Below, in pieces: positions 9,563 through 18,314 of a stretch of 64,000 nt of DNA. Each line of letters starts with the position of its first letter. Position 1 is the first letter of the stretch. The DNA is from Clostridium hydrogenum (GTDB taxonomy: Bacteria > Bacillota > Clostridia > Clostridiales > Clostridiaceae): the NCBI RefSeq assembly GCF_021432385.1, contig NZ_JAEACT010000003.1, positions 1,054,001 through 1,118,000 on the forward strand, written 5' to 3'. Both the position numbers and the translations under genes were made by a program. Under the pieces are notes generated by a model. It saw only the letters and a list, made by a program, of their open reading frames with translations. It was not told where the DNA came from and did no database searches.

Positions 9563-10630
9563 TTATTTGTATTCCTTAGCTTTTTCTTCTCCGTTTAATA
9601 CTCTGAGTCCGCCTTGTGTTAAAGCTAAAAGTTCATCTTCGCCGCCATATTGAACAACTGGTGCTATGAATTTTACTCTGTCTCCTATTGCTTTGCATAC
9701 ATGTTCATTGTAAGCAATACCGCCTGTTAAAAGTATTGCATCTACTTTTCCACTTAAAGCAGCTGCACATTTTCCTATTTCTTTTGCTACTTGGTATGTA
9801 AATGCTTCATATATAAGTTTGCATTCTTTGTCCCCTTCAAGAGCTTTATCAACAACACCTTTAAAATCAAGTGTGTTTAAATATGCAACAACTCCGCCTT
9901 TACCATTTATCTTTTTCATAACTTCTTCTAAAGTATATTTTCCACTAAAGCATAATCTAACTAAATCTCCTGCTGGAACTCCGCCGCTTCTTTCTGGTGA
10001 GAATGGACCATCTCCATCAAGTGTGTTGTTTACTTCTACAACTCTTCCATTAGTGTGAGCACCTACTGAAGTACCACCACCCATATGAGCAACTATTAAA
10101 TTAAGTTCTTCATATTTCTTTCCATTTTCTTTTGCATATCTCTTTGCAACAGCTTTTTGATTTAAAGCATGGAATATACTTTTTCTTGGTACATCTGGCA
10201 TTCCAGATACTCTTGCGATGTCATCAAGTTCATCAACAACAACTGGATCTACTATAAATGCTGGAACCTTTATTTCTTTTGCAATTTCGTTTGCAATGAT
10301 TCCGCCAAGATTTGAAGCATGCTGGCCTTGAACTCCAACTTTAAGATCTTCAAGCATTGCATCGTTAACTGCATAAGTTCCGCTTACTATTGGTTTTAAA
10401 AGTCCGCCTCTTCCAACTATTGCATTTAAAGAGCTTACTTCTATGTTTGCTTCTTTTAAAGCATCAAGTATAACACCTTTTCTGAAAGCTAATTGATCAA
10501 ATATTGTTTCATACTTTCCTATTTCTTCTGCTGAATGTCTTAAAGTTTTTTCAAATACTTCTTTTTCATCTTCATATACACCAATTTTAGTTGATGTTGA
10601 TCCAGGATTTATTATCAATAATCTATACAT
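9563..10630 (-). CDS. buk: Butyrate kinase
   Basis: 355 aa, the same length as the clostridial enzyme. Starts at ATG 10630, six bases after GGGGGGAA; an in-frame TTG at 10645 overlaps that site and is unlikely. It converts butyryl phosphate and ADP to butyrate and ATP in the cytoplasm, the last ATP-yielding step of butyrate fermentation. The acetokinase-family phosphate motif NPGSTSTK is at residues 8-15. HMGGGTSVG and SPERSGGVP lie in the middle, and [11 protein letters not shown] near the end. It lies 27 bp downstream of ptb in the usual ptb-buk order. No canonical terminator follows, only repeat copy C. Confidence 0.97.
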   Translation of the reverse strand: MYRLLIINPGSTSTKIGVYEDEKEVFEKTLRHSAEEIGKYETIFDQLAFRKGVILDALKEANIEVSSLNAIVGRGGLLKPIVSGTYAVNDAMLEDLKVGVQGQHASNLGGIIANEIAKEIKVPAFIVDPVVVDELDDIARVSGMPDVPRKSIFHALNQKAVAKRYAKENGKKYEELNLIVAHMGGGTSVGAHTNGRVVEVNNTLDGDGPFSPERSGGVPAGDLVRLCFSGKYTLEEVMKKINGKGGVVAYLNTLDFKGVVDKALEGDKECKLIYEAFTYQVAKEIGKCAAALSGKVDAILLTGGIAYNEHVCKAIGDRVKFIAPVVQYGGEDELLALTQGGLRVLNGEEKAKEYK

Positions 10631-10657
10631 TTGTATTCCCCCCAAACTTTTTATCTA

Positions 10658-11563
10658 CTATTTACTGCTTGCAACAAGTGCAGCAAGTGCTATTGAATAC
10701 ATTTTTGTTTCATGGCTGTCTGCTCTTGAAGTAAGTACAACTGGTGCTGATGTTCCTACAAGTAAGCATCCGTTTTTAGAATGAGTTGTATATGTTAAAG
10801 TTTTGTACATAACGTTTCCTGTTTCTATATTTGGCATTAAAAGAATATCTGCTTTTCCTGCAACTGGTCCAGTTACTTTTTTGTGATGTGCTGCTTCTTC
10901 TGATAATGCAATATCAAGTGCTAAAGGTCCATCAACTATGCAGCCCTTTATTTGTCCTCTATCGCTCATTTTAGCAAGCATTGCTGCATCAAGTGTTGCT
11001 GGCATATTTGGATTTACAACTTCAACAGCACAAACTGGTGCTACTTTTGGTTCTTCTATTCCAACTGCATGTGCTACTTTAACTGCGTTGTTTATTATTT
11101 GTACTTTATCTTTAAGTTCTGGGTACATATTAAATGCAACATCTGTTAAAAATAAAAGTCTATCAAAGTTTTCAGTTTCAAATATTGCAACATGTGACAT
11201 CAATTGTCCTGTTCTAAGTCCAACTTCTTTATTTAATACTGATCTTAAGAAAGTAGCTGTATCAACAAGTCCTTTCATAACCATGTCTGCTTTTCCTTGA
11301 GATACTAATTCTACTGCTTTTAATGCAGCTTTTTTTACATTAGGTTCATTTACTATTTCAAATTGATTTATGTCCATTCCTATTTTTAAAGCTATTGATA
11401 CTATTTCATCGTGATCTCCTACAAGTATAGCATCAGCAATACCATTCTTTTTAGCATCCATTATTGCTTGAAGCACAGGCTCGTCTTGAGCTACTGCAAC
11501 CGCAACTTTTTTCATTTCTCTACTTTTAACTTTTTCAATAATTTCATTAAAACTTTTAATCAT
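10658..11563 (-). CDS. ptb: Phosphate butyryltransferase
   Basis: 301 aa, full length. It exchanges CoA for phosphate on butyryl-CoA to give butyryl phosphate, the substrate of Buk. It belongs to the phosphate acetyl/butyryl transferase family: AVAQDEPVL near the N-terminus, KGLVDTATFLRSVLN in the middle, GPLALDIALS and MPNIETGNVMYK in the C-terminal half. ATG at 11563 follows AGAGAGGGTG. It is the first gene of ptb-buk. The 102-bp upstream gap holds a lone pair of ATTCACA heptamers (about 11587-11604) and a 12-bp palindrome (11652-11663), but no promoter I would defend. Confidence 0.97.
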   Translation of the reverse strand: MIKSFNEIIEKVKSREMKKVAVAVAQDEPVLQAIMDAKKNGIADAILVGDHDEIVSIALKIGMDINQFEIVNEPNVKKAALKAVELVSQGKADMVMKGLVDTATFLRSVLNKEVGLRTGQLMSHVAIFETENFDRLLFLTDVAFNMYPELKDKVQIINNAVKVAHAVGIEEPKVAPVCAVEVVNPNMPATLDAAMLAKMSDRGQIKGCIVDGPLALDIALSEEAAHHKKVTGPVAGKADILLMPNIETGNVMYKTLTYTTHSKNGCLLVGTSAPVVLTSRADSHETKMYSIALAALVASSK

Positions 11564-11665
11564 TAATGTGCACCCTCTCTTTTTTTAATTCACAATTCAC
11601 ATTGCTCTTATTCTTTATTTTAACAAACTTTTTAGCAAAAACTGTTTTTTTCAGAATATTCTGTC

Positions 11666-13306
11666 CTACCTGTATTTTCCCATAATACTTTCTGCTACTT
11701 TAATTCCATCTACTGCTGCAGATATTATTCCCCCTGCAAATCCTGCTCCTTCGCCAGCTGGATACAAGCCCTTTAGAGAAATGCTTTCAAATTCTTCGTT
11801 TCTTGTTAATTTAACTGGTGCTGATGTTCTAGTTTCAATACCTGTCATTATGGTATCTTCATCCATAAATCCTGTTATTTTTTTATCAAAATTCTGAAGT
11901 CCTTCTTTTAAAGCTGATATTACATATTGTGGTAAACATTTTGAAAGCGCTGTAAGTTCATAACCAGGCATATAGGTTGGTTTTACACTTCCAATTTTTG
12001 TACTTGTCTTATCCTTCATAAAGTCACCAACAAGCTGCAATGGTGCATGAAAATTGCTGCCGCCTGCTAAATATGCAAGATGTTCATAATATCTTTGAAA
12101 TTCCATTCCCCAAAGAGGATAAGCTTCATTTAAATTTTTAAGTTCTGGTCTATGTTCTTTGCAAAATTCTCTTCCATTTTTAAAATCGTCACCATCTACA
12201 GTTACAACAAGTGCAGAATTTGCATTTTCCTTATCTCTTTTATAATTGCTCATACCATTGGTTACAAGCCTTCCATTTTCTGAAGCTGCTGCTACAACCT
12301 CTCCACCTGGACACATACAGAAGCTATACACTCCCCTGTTATCTAAGGTTGTATGAGTAAGTCTATAATCTGCTGCTTTAAGGGCTGGATGGTCTTTATA
12401 TTTTCCATATTGATTTTCATTTATTAATTCTTGAGGATGCTCTATCCTAACTCCAATTGCAAATGGTTTTGGTTCCATAAATATTTTATTTTTATAGAGC
12501 ATTTCATAAGTATCTCTTGAACTATGTCCTATTGCAAGTATTAAACATTCACAAGGAATTTCAGTTCCATTTACCACAACTCCCTGGAGCTTATTTTCTT
12601 TTATAATTAAATCTTCAAGCTTACTATTAAATAGTATTTCTCCTCCAAGTTTTATTATATTTTCACGTATGTTTTTAACTACCTTCTTTAATATGTCAGT
12701 TCCTATATGTGGTTTTCCTTCGTAAGCTATTTCTTCTGGTGCACCATTTTTCACAAATTCCTCTACAACAATATTGCATCTATTGTCTTTTATCCTAGTT
12801 GTAAGTTTTCCATCTGAAAAAGTTCCTGCACCACCTTCTCCAAACTGCACATTTGATTCTGTATTCAAATTTCCTGTCTTCCAAAAGTTATCAACAGTTT
12901 TTGTTCTATCCTCTACTTTTTCCCCTCTTTCAATTATAAGCGGTGCATAACCGTTTTGAGCAAGTATTAAGCCTGCAAACATTCCCGCTGGTCCCATACC
13001 AACAATTACAGGTCTATGCTTAAGCACCATATTTCCAAATTTAAATTCTCTTTTTTCATCACTTTTTTCTTTTCTTACATCGCTATCGTGGATCCTTGCC
13101 AAAAGCTTATCTTCCGTATTACATTGAACTTCAATTGTATAGTTAAATTTTATTGTATTCTTTTTTCTTGCATCTATAGACTTTTTTAATATCTTGATGC
13201 TTTTAAATTCTTTTTCCGATATTCTAAGCTTTTTGGCAGCTCTTTTAGGTAGCTCATTTATATCATCATCTATATCTAAATTTATATTGCTTATTCTAAT
13301 GCTCAT
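11666..13306 (-). CDS. NAD(P)/FAD-dependent oxidoreductase (uncharacterised FAD-dependent dehydrogenase family)
   Basis: 546 aa. An N-terminal domain of about 95 residues precedes a dinucleotide-binding motif VIVGMGPAGMFAG (about 99-111). It continues with IIERG, GEGGAGTFSDGKL and a C-terminal GLYPAGEGAGFAGGI flavin-binding motif. This architecture matches the widespread clostridial family annotated as FAD-dependent dehydrogenase (COG2509-like), whose substrate is unknown. It follows cdaR by 13 bp, so it probably belongs to the cdaA-cdaR transcription unit. Cytoplasmic. The function in c-di-AMP biology, if any, is not known. Confidence 0.85.
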   Translation of the reverse strand: MSIRISNINLDIDDDINELPKRAAKKLRISEKEFKSIKILKKSIDARKKNTIKFNYTIEVQCNTEDKLLARIHDSDVRKEKSDEKREFKFGNMVLKHRPVIVGMGPAGMFAGLILAQNGYAPLIIERGEKVEDRTKTVDNFWKTGNLNTESNVQFGEGGAGTFSDGKLTTRIKDNRCNIVVEEFVKNGAPEEIAYEGKPHIGTDILKKVVKNIRENIIKLGGEILFNSKLEDLIIKENKLQGVVVNGTEIPCECLILAIGHSSRDTYEMLYKNKIFMEPKPFAIGVRIEHPQELINENQYGKYKDHPALKAADYRLTHTTLDNRGVYSFCMCPGGEVVAAASENGRLVTNGMSNYKRDKENANSALVVTVDGDDFKNGREFCKEHRPELKNLNEAYPLWGMEFQRYYEHLAYLAGGSNFHAPLQLVGDFMKDKTSTKIGSVKPTYMPGYELTALSKCLPQYVISALKEGLQNFDKKITGFMDEDTIMTGIETRTSAPVKLTRNEEFESISLKGLYPAGEGAGFAGGIISAAVDGIKVAESIMGKYR

Positions 13307-13319
13307 TTTTACTGCTCCT

Positions 13320-14540
13320 TTATTGTTTTGATATTACAACAGTTATTTTTTCAGGATTTTGGGACACCGTTTTAACATTTGGCGGCAAGGTTAAATTTAC
13401 TGGTAAGGTATATGTGCCTTCTGCAAGATTATTTAAATCTACAGCTGCTTTAACATCACTACTTGAAATGTTATTGCCTCCTGAAACTACCACACTAGCA
13501 GTTCCCGAGCTTAATTGTGCTTTAAGTCCAGTTCCTAAATTATTATATGTTATATTTACGTTAAAATTTTGATTGTTAACTGCTGAACTTGAACTCGTCA
13601 CACTTTGTGTTTTTATTTTAACTGTTATTTTCCCATCATCATTTCCTACAAAGCTTATTTTATCTGGTGCTACTAAATTTACCTTAATTTCTGTATCTCC
13701 AGTTATTTTACTTAAATCAATATTTTCAGTATCAATACTATTTACTTTTTCAAGTTCACTTTTACTTCCCATAATATCAACGGATGCTTGGTCTGGAGTA
13801 ATTGATATTATGCTAAGCCCTTTTGGCAGCTGACCAGAAGTTTTCACATTTATAGGAACATTTTTTGCTTTTCTTATTGGTACTTTTACTTCTATTAAAT
13901 TAGGTTGCACTTTTACATCACTCAATAGATTACCTTTATCATCTATTGCCTGTGCCTTAACTTTAAGATCCGCATCGCTACTTAAATTTTTTATATTCAC
14001 ATTTACTTCAACATGATTTACAAGCTTAACATCCCTAGCTGGGCCACTTATAGTTACATTTTGTGGACTAACTGATGGCTCATATGAATATAGTCCCCCC
14101 AAAGGTCTTCCTTCAACATTAGTTTTAACTGCTACTGTTTTTTGAGCATATTCATCTATATCTACATCTACCCACAAGCCTTCTGTTTGAACTACATTTA
14201 TATTATCAGGAGACCGTTCTATTTTCACTGGAATCCTATTTATTCCCTTTTTTAAGGCATAGGAACTTAAATCTGCAACTAATTTAAAATCATCTGTCTT
14301 TACTCCGTATAATTCCTCAGAGTTTCCTCTAAGCGTAAGTGTAACACTAAAATTTTGGTTAGGTACAAGCACAAAATTATTTTGCTTTAGATAATCTTGA
14401 TTCGTAACCTGTACAGTAACATTTTTAAGTCTATATGTTTTTATTGGATTTTCATAATTGGTTATGTAGAGCCAAAGACAAAAGGACGCTATTAAACAGA
14501 ATATTTTAACTACTAGTTGTTTTCTCCTGCTTTTTTCCAT
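13320..14540 (-). CDS. cdaR: YbbR-domain protein, CdaA regulator
   Basis: 406 aa. A short cytoplasmic N-terminus (KSRRKQ) is followed by one membrane segment (about 9-26, IFCLIASFCLWLYI) and an extracellular region of repeated YbbR domains (roughly four, ending near ISKQ). CdaR proteins bind the membrane diadenylate cyclase CdaA and modulate it. Its start overlaps the 3' end of cdaA by 28 bp, which indicates translational coupling and fits that partnership. The usual third gene, glmM, is not here; an FAD-dependent protein follows instead. Confidence 0.92.
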   Translation of the reverse strand: MEKSRRKQLVVKIFCLIASFCLWLYITNYENPIKTYRLKNVTVQVTNQDYLKQNNFVLVPNQNFSVTLTLRGNSEELYGVKTDDFKLVADLSSYALKKGINRIPVKIERSPDNINVVQTEGLWVDVDIDEYAQKTVAVKTNVEGRPLGGLYSYEPSVSPQNVTISGPARDVKLVNHVEVNVNIKNLSSDADLKVKAQAIDDKGNLLSDVKVQPNLIEVKVPIRKAKNVPINVKTSGQLPKGLSIISITPDQASVDIMGSKSELEKVNSIDTENIDLSKITGDTEIKVNLVAPDKISFVGNDDGKITVKIKTQSVTSSSSAVNNQNFNVNITYNNLGTGLKAQLSSGTASVVVSGGNNISSSDVKAAVDLNNLAEGTYTLPVNLTLPPNVKTVSQNPEKITVVISKQ

Positions 14541-15358
14541 CTTTTCACCTTCTCTTTTAATGAACTTTTTTTATTGTATCTATTTTTAATTATTCTCATA
14601 AGTAGTGATTTTAATTTTTCCTTATTATAGTTTCTTGTTAGTTTTCCGTTTATAGCTAATGATATATTTCCTGTTTCTTCTGATACTATTATTACAAGTG
14701 CATCTGAGTTTTCCGATATTCCAATTCCTGCTCTATGCCTAGTTCCCAGCTTTTTATTTAAATCATTATTTGCTGTGAGCGGCAAAAAGCATCCAGCTGC
14801 AATTATTCTGCCATTTCTTATTATTGTTGCACCATCATGAAGCGGCGTATTTACAACAAATATATTTTCCAAAAGTGCTGATGACACTATGGCATCTATT
14901 CTTGTTCCTGTTGCTATAATGTCTTCAAGTCCTGTTTCTTGTTCCAATATAATAAGTGCTCCTGTTCTTGTCTCCGATAAACTTTCTGCACAATTTACCA
15001 CTTGATCTATAATCTTTTCTGTTTCTTCTACATTTTCAAGCACATGATTTTCACTAAAAGCAGTTCTTCCTAGCTTTTCAAGAGCTCTTCTGATTTCTGG
15101 TTGAAATATAATTATTATAGAAAGAACTCCTATTGTAATTGTTCTTTGCAAAATCCAATTAAGCATCGTAAGATTAAGTATTTCACTTATTGGAATTAAC
15201 ACAACTATTAAAACTATTCCTTTTAATAATTGCTCTGCTCTAGTTTCCTTTATTAGCATATAGGCTTTATAAAAAATAAATGATACCACGAGGATATCCA
15301 TAACCGACCATATGCTTATATTTTTTAGTGCCCCTTCTGTAATGTTTACTATATCCAT
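14513..15358 (-). CDS. cdaA: Membrane diadenylate cyclase (c-di-AMP synthase)
   Basis: 281 aa. Three N-terminal membrane segments (about 18-35, 46-62 and 70-85) precede a DAC domain. Catalytic signatures are present: DGA at 175-177 (LHDGATIIRNG) and RHR at 207-209 (GTRHRAGIG). It condenses two ATP into cyclic di-AMP, which controls potassium and osmolyte uptake and wall homeostasis. ATG at 15358 follows GGAAGTG. Repeat copy D begins only 20 bp upstream, so the promoter must lie in or beyond it. A c-di-AMP riboswitch lies 3 kb away at 18195. Confidence 0.95.
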   Translation of the reverse strand: MDIVNITEGALKNISIWSVMDILVVSFIFYKAYMLIKETRAEQLLKGIVLIVVLIPISEILNLTMLNWILQRTITIGVLSIIIIFQPEIRRALEKLGRTAFSENHVLENVEETEKIIDQVVNCAESLSETRTGALIILEQETGLEDIIATGTRIDAIVSSALLENIFVVNTPLHDGATIIRNGRIIAAGCFLPLTANNDLNKKLGTRHRAGIGISENSDALVIIVSEETGNISLAINGKLTRNYNKEKLKSLLMRIIKNRYNKKSSLKEKVKRWKKAGENN

Positions 15359-15377
15359 GTTATCACTTCCATTTCTT

Positions 15378-15518
15378 CAGAGTACAAAGTACAGAGTACA
15401 ATGAATGATTTTTCTCCACTATCGCTACGAAAAATCTTATAACTTATTATTTTTAAGATTTTCTGCTTCAGCAGAAAATCCTCCTTCATTGTGAATTGTG
15501 CATCGTGAATTGTGAATT
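15378..15518. repeat. Heptamer-armed element, copy D (chimeric arms)
   Basis: The left arm (from 15378) is of the AGAGTAC/AAAGTAC flavour, while the right arm (to 15518) is of the TTCACAA flavour. Between them are a Q hairpin (GATTTTTCT ... GAAAAATC) and a second hairpin (AGATTTTCTG ... CAGAAAATC); the long core is deleted. It lies directly upstream of cdaA. Confidence 0.75.
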
Positions 15519-15536
15519 TCACAATTGCTTTATCTT

Positions 15537-15640
15537 TATAGATATAGCAGCTCAACTATTAAAATTCATGTGCACCAAAATGCCTAGAAGACGGCATTTT
15601 GGTACAAATAAATTTTAAGTTTCACAATGTTATATCTTTA
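15537..15640 (+). mobile_element. 104-bp foldback (MITE-like) element, copy 1
   Basis: Begins TATAGATATAGC and ends TTATATCTTTA. Almost the whole 104 bp is one imperfect palindrome around AAAATGCC-TAGAAGAC-GGCATTTT. It is the same length and sequence family as 16268-16371 and 27249-27352. TA at each end would fit a TA target duplication. No transposase is encoded. Confidence 0.75.
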
Positions 15641-15742
15641 ATTATACACTATGAAAAGTCAATATAATATAAATATTTTATTAATTTGAGAACTTCGTCG
15701 TTTTTAAATTAATACTAATTCTTTTAATTCACAATACACATA

Positions 15743-15963
15743 CTAGGGGTTTGGGCTTTAGCCCATGTAAATTCATGAACCCATGTATATTAATTTCAAA
15801 TTTACCAAACAAAAATGTATGCATATTATCAAACCTTGCCTAGGGGTTTGGGCTTTAGCCCATGTAAATTCATGAACCTATGTATATTAATTTCAAATTT
15901 ACCAAACAAAAATGTATGCATATTATCAAACCTTGCCTAGGGGTTTGGGCGTAAAGCCAATGT
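15743..15963. repeat. 97-bp direct tandem repeat, about 2.3 units
   Basis: Units 15743-15839 and 15840-15936 differ at about one base. A third, partial unit starts at 15937 and diverges after about 20 bp. Each starts CTAGGGGTTTGGG followed by the small hairpin GGGCTTTAGCCC. No long reading frame runs through it. Its role is unknown. Confidence 0.85.
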
Positions 15964-16026
15964 AGGTTATTTAACTTAGTAGAAGTACTTTCAATAGTAG
16001 TGCAATAAAACTTTGTATATTAATAA

Positions 16027-16181
16027 ACTTTCGTCAGAAAAATCTTAAATTATAATCTTCGCTTAGCACCATAAATGGTGATATTGCGTAAGCAATAAAA
16101 AAATAAGTTTTAAGATTTTCTGCAGCAAAGCGGAAAAAAATCATCCTTCATTGTGAATTGTGCATTGTGAACTGTGAATTG
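16027..16181. repeat. Heptamer-armed element, copy E (left end missing)
   Basis: Contains the end of a P/Q hairpin (TTCGTCAGAAAAATC), the core with ACCATAAATGGT and TTGCGTAAGCAA, the Q hairpin and a right arm of ATTCACA-type heptamers ending GTGAATTG. The left arm is absent. It has the same polarity as copies G and I. Confidence 0.7.
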
Positions 16182-16267
16182 AAAAACATAGCTGTCAGGA
16201 TAAATTTAGGATTTGCAATTTTTAATTTCCGAGATGTGTATCTATATATACAAAAAATAAGTACAAA

Positions 16268-16371
16268 TATAGATATGCCAGTTCAACTATTAAAATTCAT
16301 TTGCACCATAATGCCCAGAAGACGTCATTTTGGTACAAATGAATTTTAAGTTTCACAATGTTTTATCTTTA
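16268..16371 (+). mobile_element. 104-bp foldback (MITE-like) element, copy 2
   Basis: Begins TATAGATATGCC and ends TTTTATCTTTA, and is exactly 104 bp. It is in the same orientation as copy 1 and nearly identical through TTCAACTATTAAAATTCAT and the palindromic centre. It lies 86 bp after copy E of the heptamer-armed repeat. Confidence 0.75.
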
Positions 16372-16412
16372 ACTGTACTTATTTCAATCCTAAATTCAAA
16401 ATCATATGTTTT

Positions 16413-16467
16413 AGGCATCTTAAAAAAATAGCCGAAAGTTGGACTTGTTATTTTCTTTAAGATGCCT
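16413..16467. repeat. Hairpin repeat with AGGCATCTTAAA/TTTAAGATGCCT arms, copy 1
   Basis: Inverted arms AGGCATCTTAAA and TTTAAGATGCCT surround a GGACTTGTTATTTTC-containing loop. A second copy is at 34080-34127, in the leader of the phosphate transporter genes. No U-tract is placed as in a normal terminator. Confidence 0.6.
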
Positions 16468-16508
16468 TATTTAACTTTTCTGCTTTCAAAAATTACGTCG
16501 CATATTTA

Positions 16509-16704
16509 TTAATTATCCTCTCTACATGTGCAACTTTTGTAGTTGAGATTATATATTTCTGCTTTATGGATATTGTTACTGTGCTGAATTGATCTTACCA
16601 CAGAATAAATCTCATCTTGCCTTTTCTCCATAATATCGAGTTTCTTATCTACTCCATCAAGCCTCTTGTCTATATCCTTTAGTTTTCTTATCCATATTTT
16701 TCAC
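16509..16704 (-). pseudogene. Remnant of a small clostridial coiled-coil protein gene
   Basis: Reading from GTG at 16704, the first codons give MKNMDKK. A shift by one base then opens a frame coding KDIDKRLDGVDKKLDIMEK and continuing through DEIYSVVRSIQHSNN to a stop at 16509. Heptad-rich small proteins of this kind are common in clostridia. Here the start and body are in different frames and no ribosome binding site is convincing, so I call it decayed. Sequencing error is the alternative. Confidence 0.55.
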
Positions 16705-16778
16705 TACCTATAGCCTAAGTGTTTTAATTTTACCATCAAGTATTTTATATTACAATATGAAACTTTTTCCAATTACAT

Positions 16779-16843
16779 CAATTCACAATTCACAGGTCAC
16801 AATCCACCTTCATTGTGAATTGTGCATCGTAAATTGTGAATTG
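16779..16843. repeat. Heptamer-armed element, copy F (minimal, arms only)
   Basis: Left arm CAATTCACAATTCACAGGTC and right arm ending AAATTGTGAATTG are joined by ACCTTCATTG with no internal hairpins or core. At 65 bp it is the shortest member. It shows that the arms alone can persist or move. Confidence 0.7.
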
Positions 16844-16899
16844 ATTTAATCATACTTTAAAACTATTCCCCATATACTTATAGATGTAAGAATATAAAA

Positions 16900-17114
16900 G
16901 CAGAGTACAGAGTACAGATGACAGAGTACAGTGAAGGATGATTTACCTTTCGCTTTGCTTAGGTAAATCTTAAACTTAATGTTGTCAGCTTCGCTGAGCA
17001 CCATATATATCACGATTGCGTAAGCAATAAAGAAAATAAATTTTCAGATTTTTCTACGCTCCCGTAGAAAAATCATCCTTCACTGTACTCTGTACTCCGT
17101 ACTTTGTACTCTGC
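16900..17114. repeat. Heptamer-armed element, copy G (full length)
   Basis: 215 bp. The left arm (GCAGAGTACAGAGTACAGAT ...) and right arm (... TACTTTGTACTCTGC) are inverted repeats of AGAGTAC heptamers. Internally a P hairpin (GATTTACC ... GGTAAATC), the core with AGCTTCGCTGAGCACC and TTGCGTAAGCAA, and a Q hairpin (GATTTTTCT ... AGAAAAATC) follow in order. It is the reverse-complement polarity of copy A. It ends 23 bp before the start codon at 17138. Confidence 0.85.
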
Positions 17115-17137
17115 ATTATCTAAGATTGGAGGGTGCT

Positions 17138-18139
17138 ATGAAATTAAAATTAAATCCAAAGCTATTAAAGTCTTCTTTTTTTACCTTTTGCATTGTAATG
17201 ATAATCTTTTTATCCTTCTTTATAATTTACAGCATACTTTCCTTAACCAAATACAGCCCAATTCAAAAGCATTTAGTTATACTTATTTCTGATATAAATT
17301 CTGCAAATGCTAAATCTTCTTTGTTAAACTCTTACAAAAACATAAATTCTAATGCTACAAAAGCTCAACTTAATAAAATCACAACTAATCTAAGTAAAGC
17401 ACAGAATAATTTAAATTCCTTACAAGTGGATGACAAATATAAAGAGTTAATTACAAACTTAAAGAATGGTTTAAAAAATAACATTTTGTTGTACAAGCAG
17501 CTCTCAGCTTGTTTTAATAATCCTGATTCACCAGACATAGATTCTTCTATAACAGCTTTAAATAACTTTCAAGCACTAACAACAAAATACTATTCCAAAA
17601 TAAAAGTAAATAATGCTGATTTTAATCTGCCAAAGGAAACCTTTAAATTCGTAACTAATTCTATAACATATTTTTCAGAAAGGGAGAGAACTAAGAGAGA
17701 TGAAAGCTTTGAATCATCAGCCGACAGTGAATTTAATAGTACAATAGATGATTCTATAGAAAAATTTAATTCAATAAGAACTAATTTTACAAATTATGCA
17801 GTTCAGGCTAGAAATAAGAACATGACATATGATAGCGCATTAAATAAAATTGATAAAAATTATGAAGCATTTCAAGAATTAAAAAGTGATTTAACCAATA
17901 TAAGTGTTCCTGAAAATAGATTTGATACCTATAAAGCCTTTAATGTAATTTTAAGTGAATATGATTCCTACATAGAAAGTTTTACTTCTGCAATAACATG
18001 TGAGGCTAATTCTAAAGATAAATTTATTGGAACTTCTGACATAACTGATTTGTATAAGGAATCAACAAACAAATTCAACAAAATAGCAACCGACTATAAT
18101 AAATTTGTAAAAAAATACAATTCAGAAAAAAACAAATAG
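17138..18139 (+). CDS. Membrane-anchored helical protein of unknown function
   Basis: 333 aa from ATG 17138, which follows GGAGGG by five bases; an in-frame TTG at 17126 overlaps that site and is unlikely. Residues about 13-36 form one membrane segment, with a short basic cytoplasmic N-terminus. The rest is a Lys/Asn/Ser-rich, largely alpha-helical exterior region with coiled-coil-like stretches and a single Cys pair far apart (C131 and C296 approximately). No catalytic motif was recognised. It is the first plus-strand gene, 175 bp before the riboswitch-controlled hydrolase. Its 5' flank is repeat copy G. Real gene, unknown role. Confidence 0.75.
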   Translation: MKLKLNPKLLKSSFFTFCIVMIIFLSFFIIYSILSLTKYSPIQKHLVILISDINSANAKSSLLNSYKNINSNATKAQLNKITTNLSKAQNNLNSLQVDDKYKELITNLKNGLKNNILLYKQLSACFNNPDSPDIDSSITALNNFQALTTKYYSKIKVNNADFNLPKETFKFVTNSITYFSERERTKRDESFESSADSEFNSTIDDSIEKFNSIRTNFTNYAVQARNKNMTYDSALNKIDKNYEAFQELKSDLTNISVPENRFDTYKAFNVILSEYDSYIESFTSAITCEANSKDKFIGTSDITDLYKESTNKFNKIATDYNKFVKKYNSEKNK

Positions 18140-18194
18140 ATTTACTTATTTTTATTTTATGTATGAATTATTTTTATTTTTCTGTGCATAATAT

Positions 18195-18300
18195 CAATAG
18201 CCTAAGTTTAACAAAAACGGGGAAACCATATTTTGGGGTGAATCACATTTTATGTGTAGGTTATGCCTTTACCGAACCCGTCAGCTAACCTCGTAAATAA
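18195..18300 (+). promoter_or_regulatory. Cyclic di-AMP riboswitch (ydaO/yuaA family)
   Basis: The conserved blocks of the ydaO-yuaA aptamer occur in order: CGGGGAAACC (18219-18228), TTTTGGGGTGAATC (about 18231-18244), a small ACATTTTATGTG hairpin, GTAGG, and ACCGAACCCGTCAGCTAACC then TCGTAAA (18271-18297). It precedes a cell-wall hydrolase, a classic target of this riboswitch. The aptamer ends only a few bases before the AGGGAGG ribosome binding site (18301-18307) and I see no terminator in between, which suggests control of translation start. Confidence 0.93.
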
Positions 18301-18314
18301 AGGGAGGAAATTTA

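Noticed and set aside
11587..11663. Short ATTCACA pair and 12-bp palindrome before ptb as a repeat copy or operator
   Set aside because: Too short, with no second arm or core and no position relative to a defined promoter.
15349..15555. Minus-strand frame of 68 codons overlapping repeat copy D
   Set aside because: It lies wholly within the repeat and its arms, and its end overlaps the cdaA start.
3504..17114. Heptamer arrays and the 97-bp repeat considered as CRISPR
   Set aside because: No regular unique spacers, units are 7 bp or directly abutting 97 bp, and no cas genes are present.
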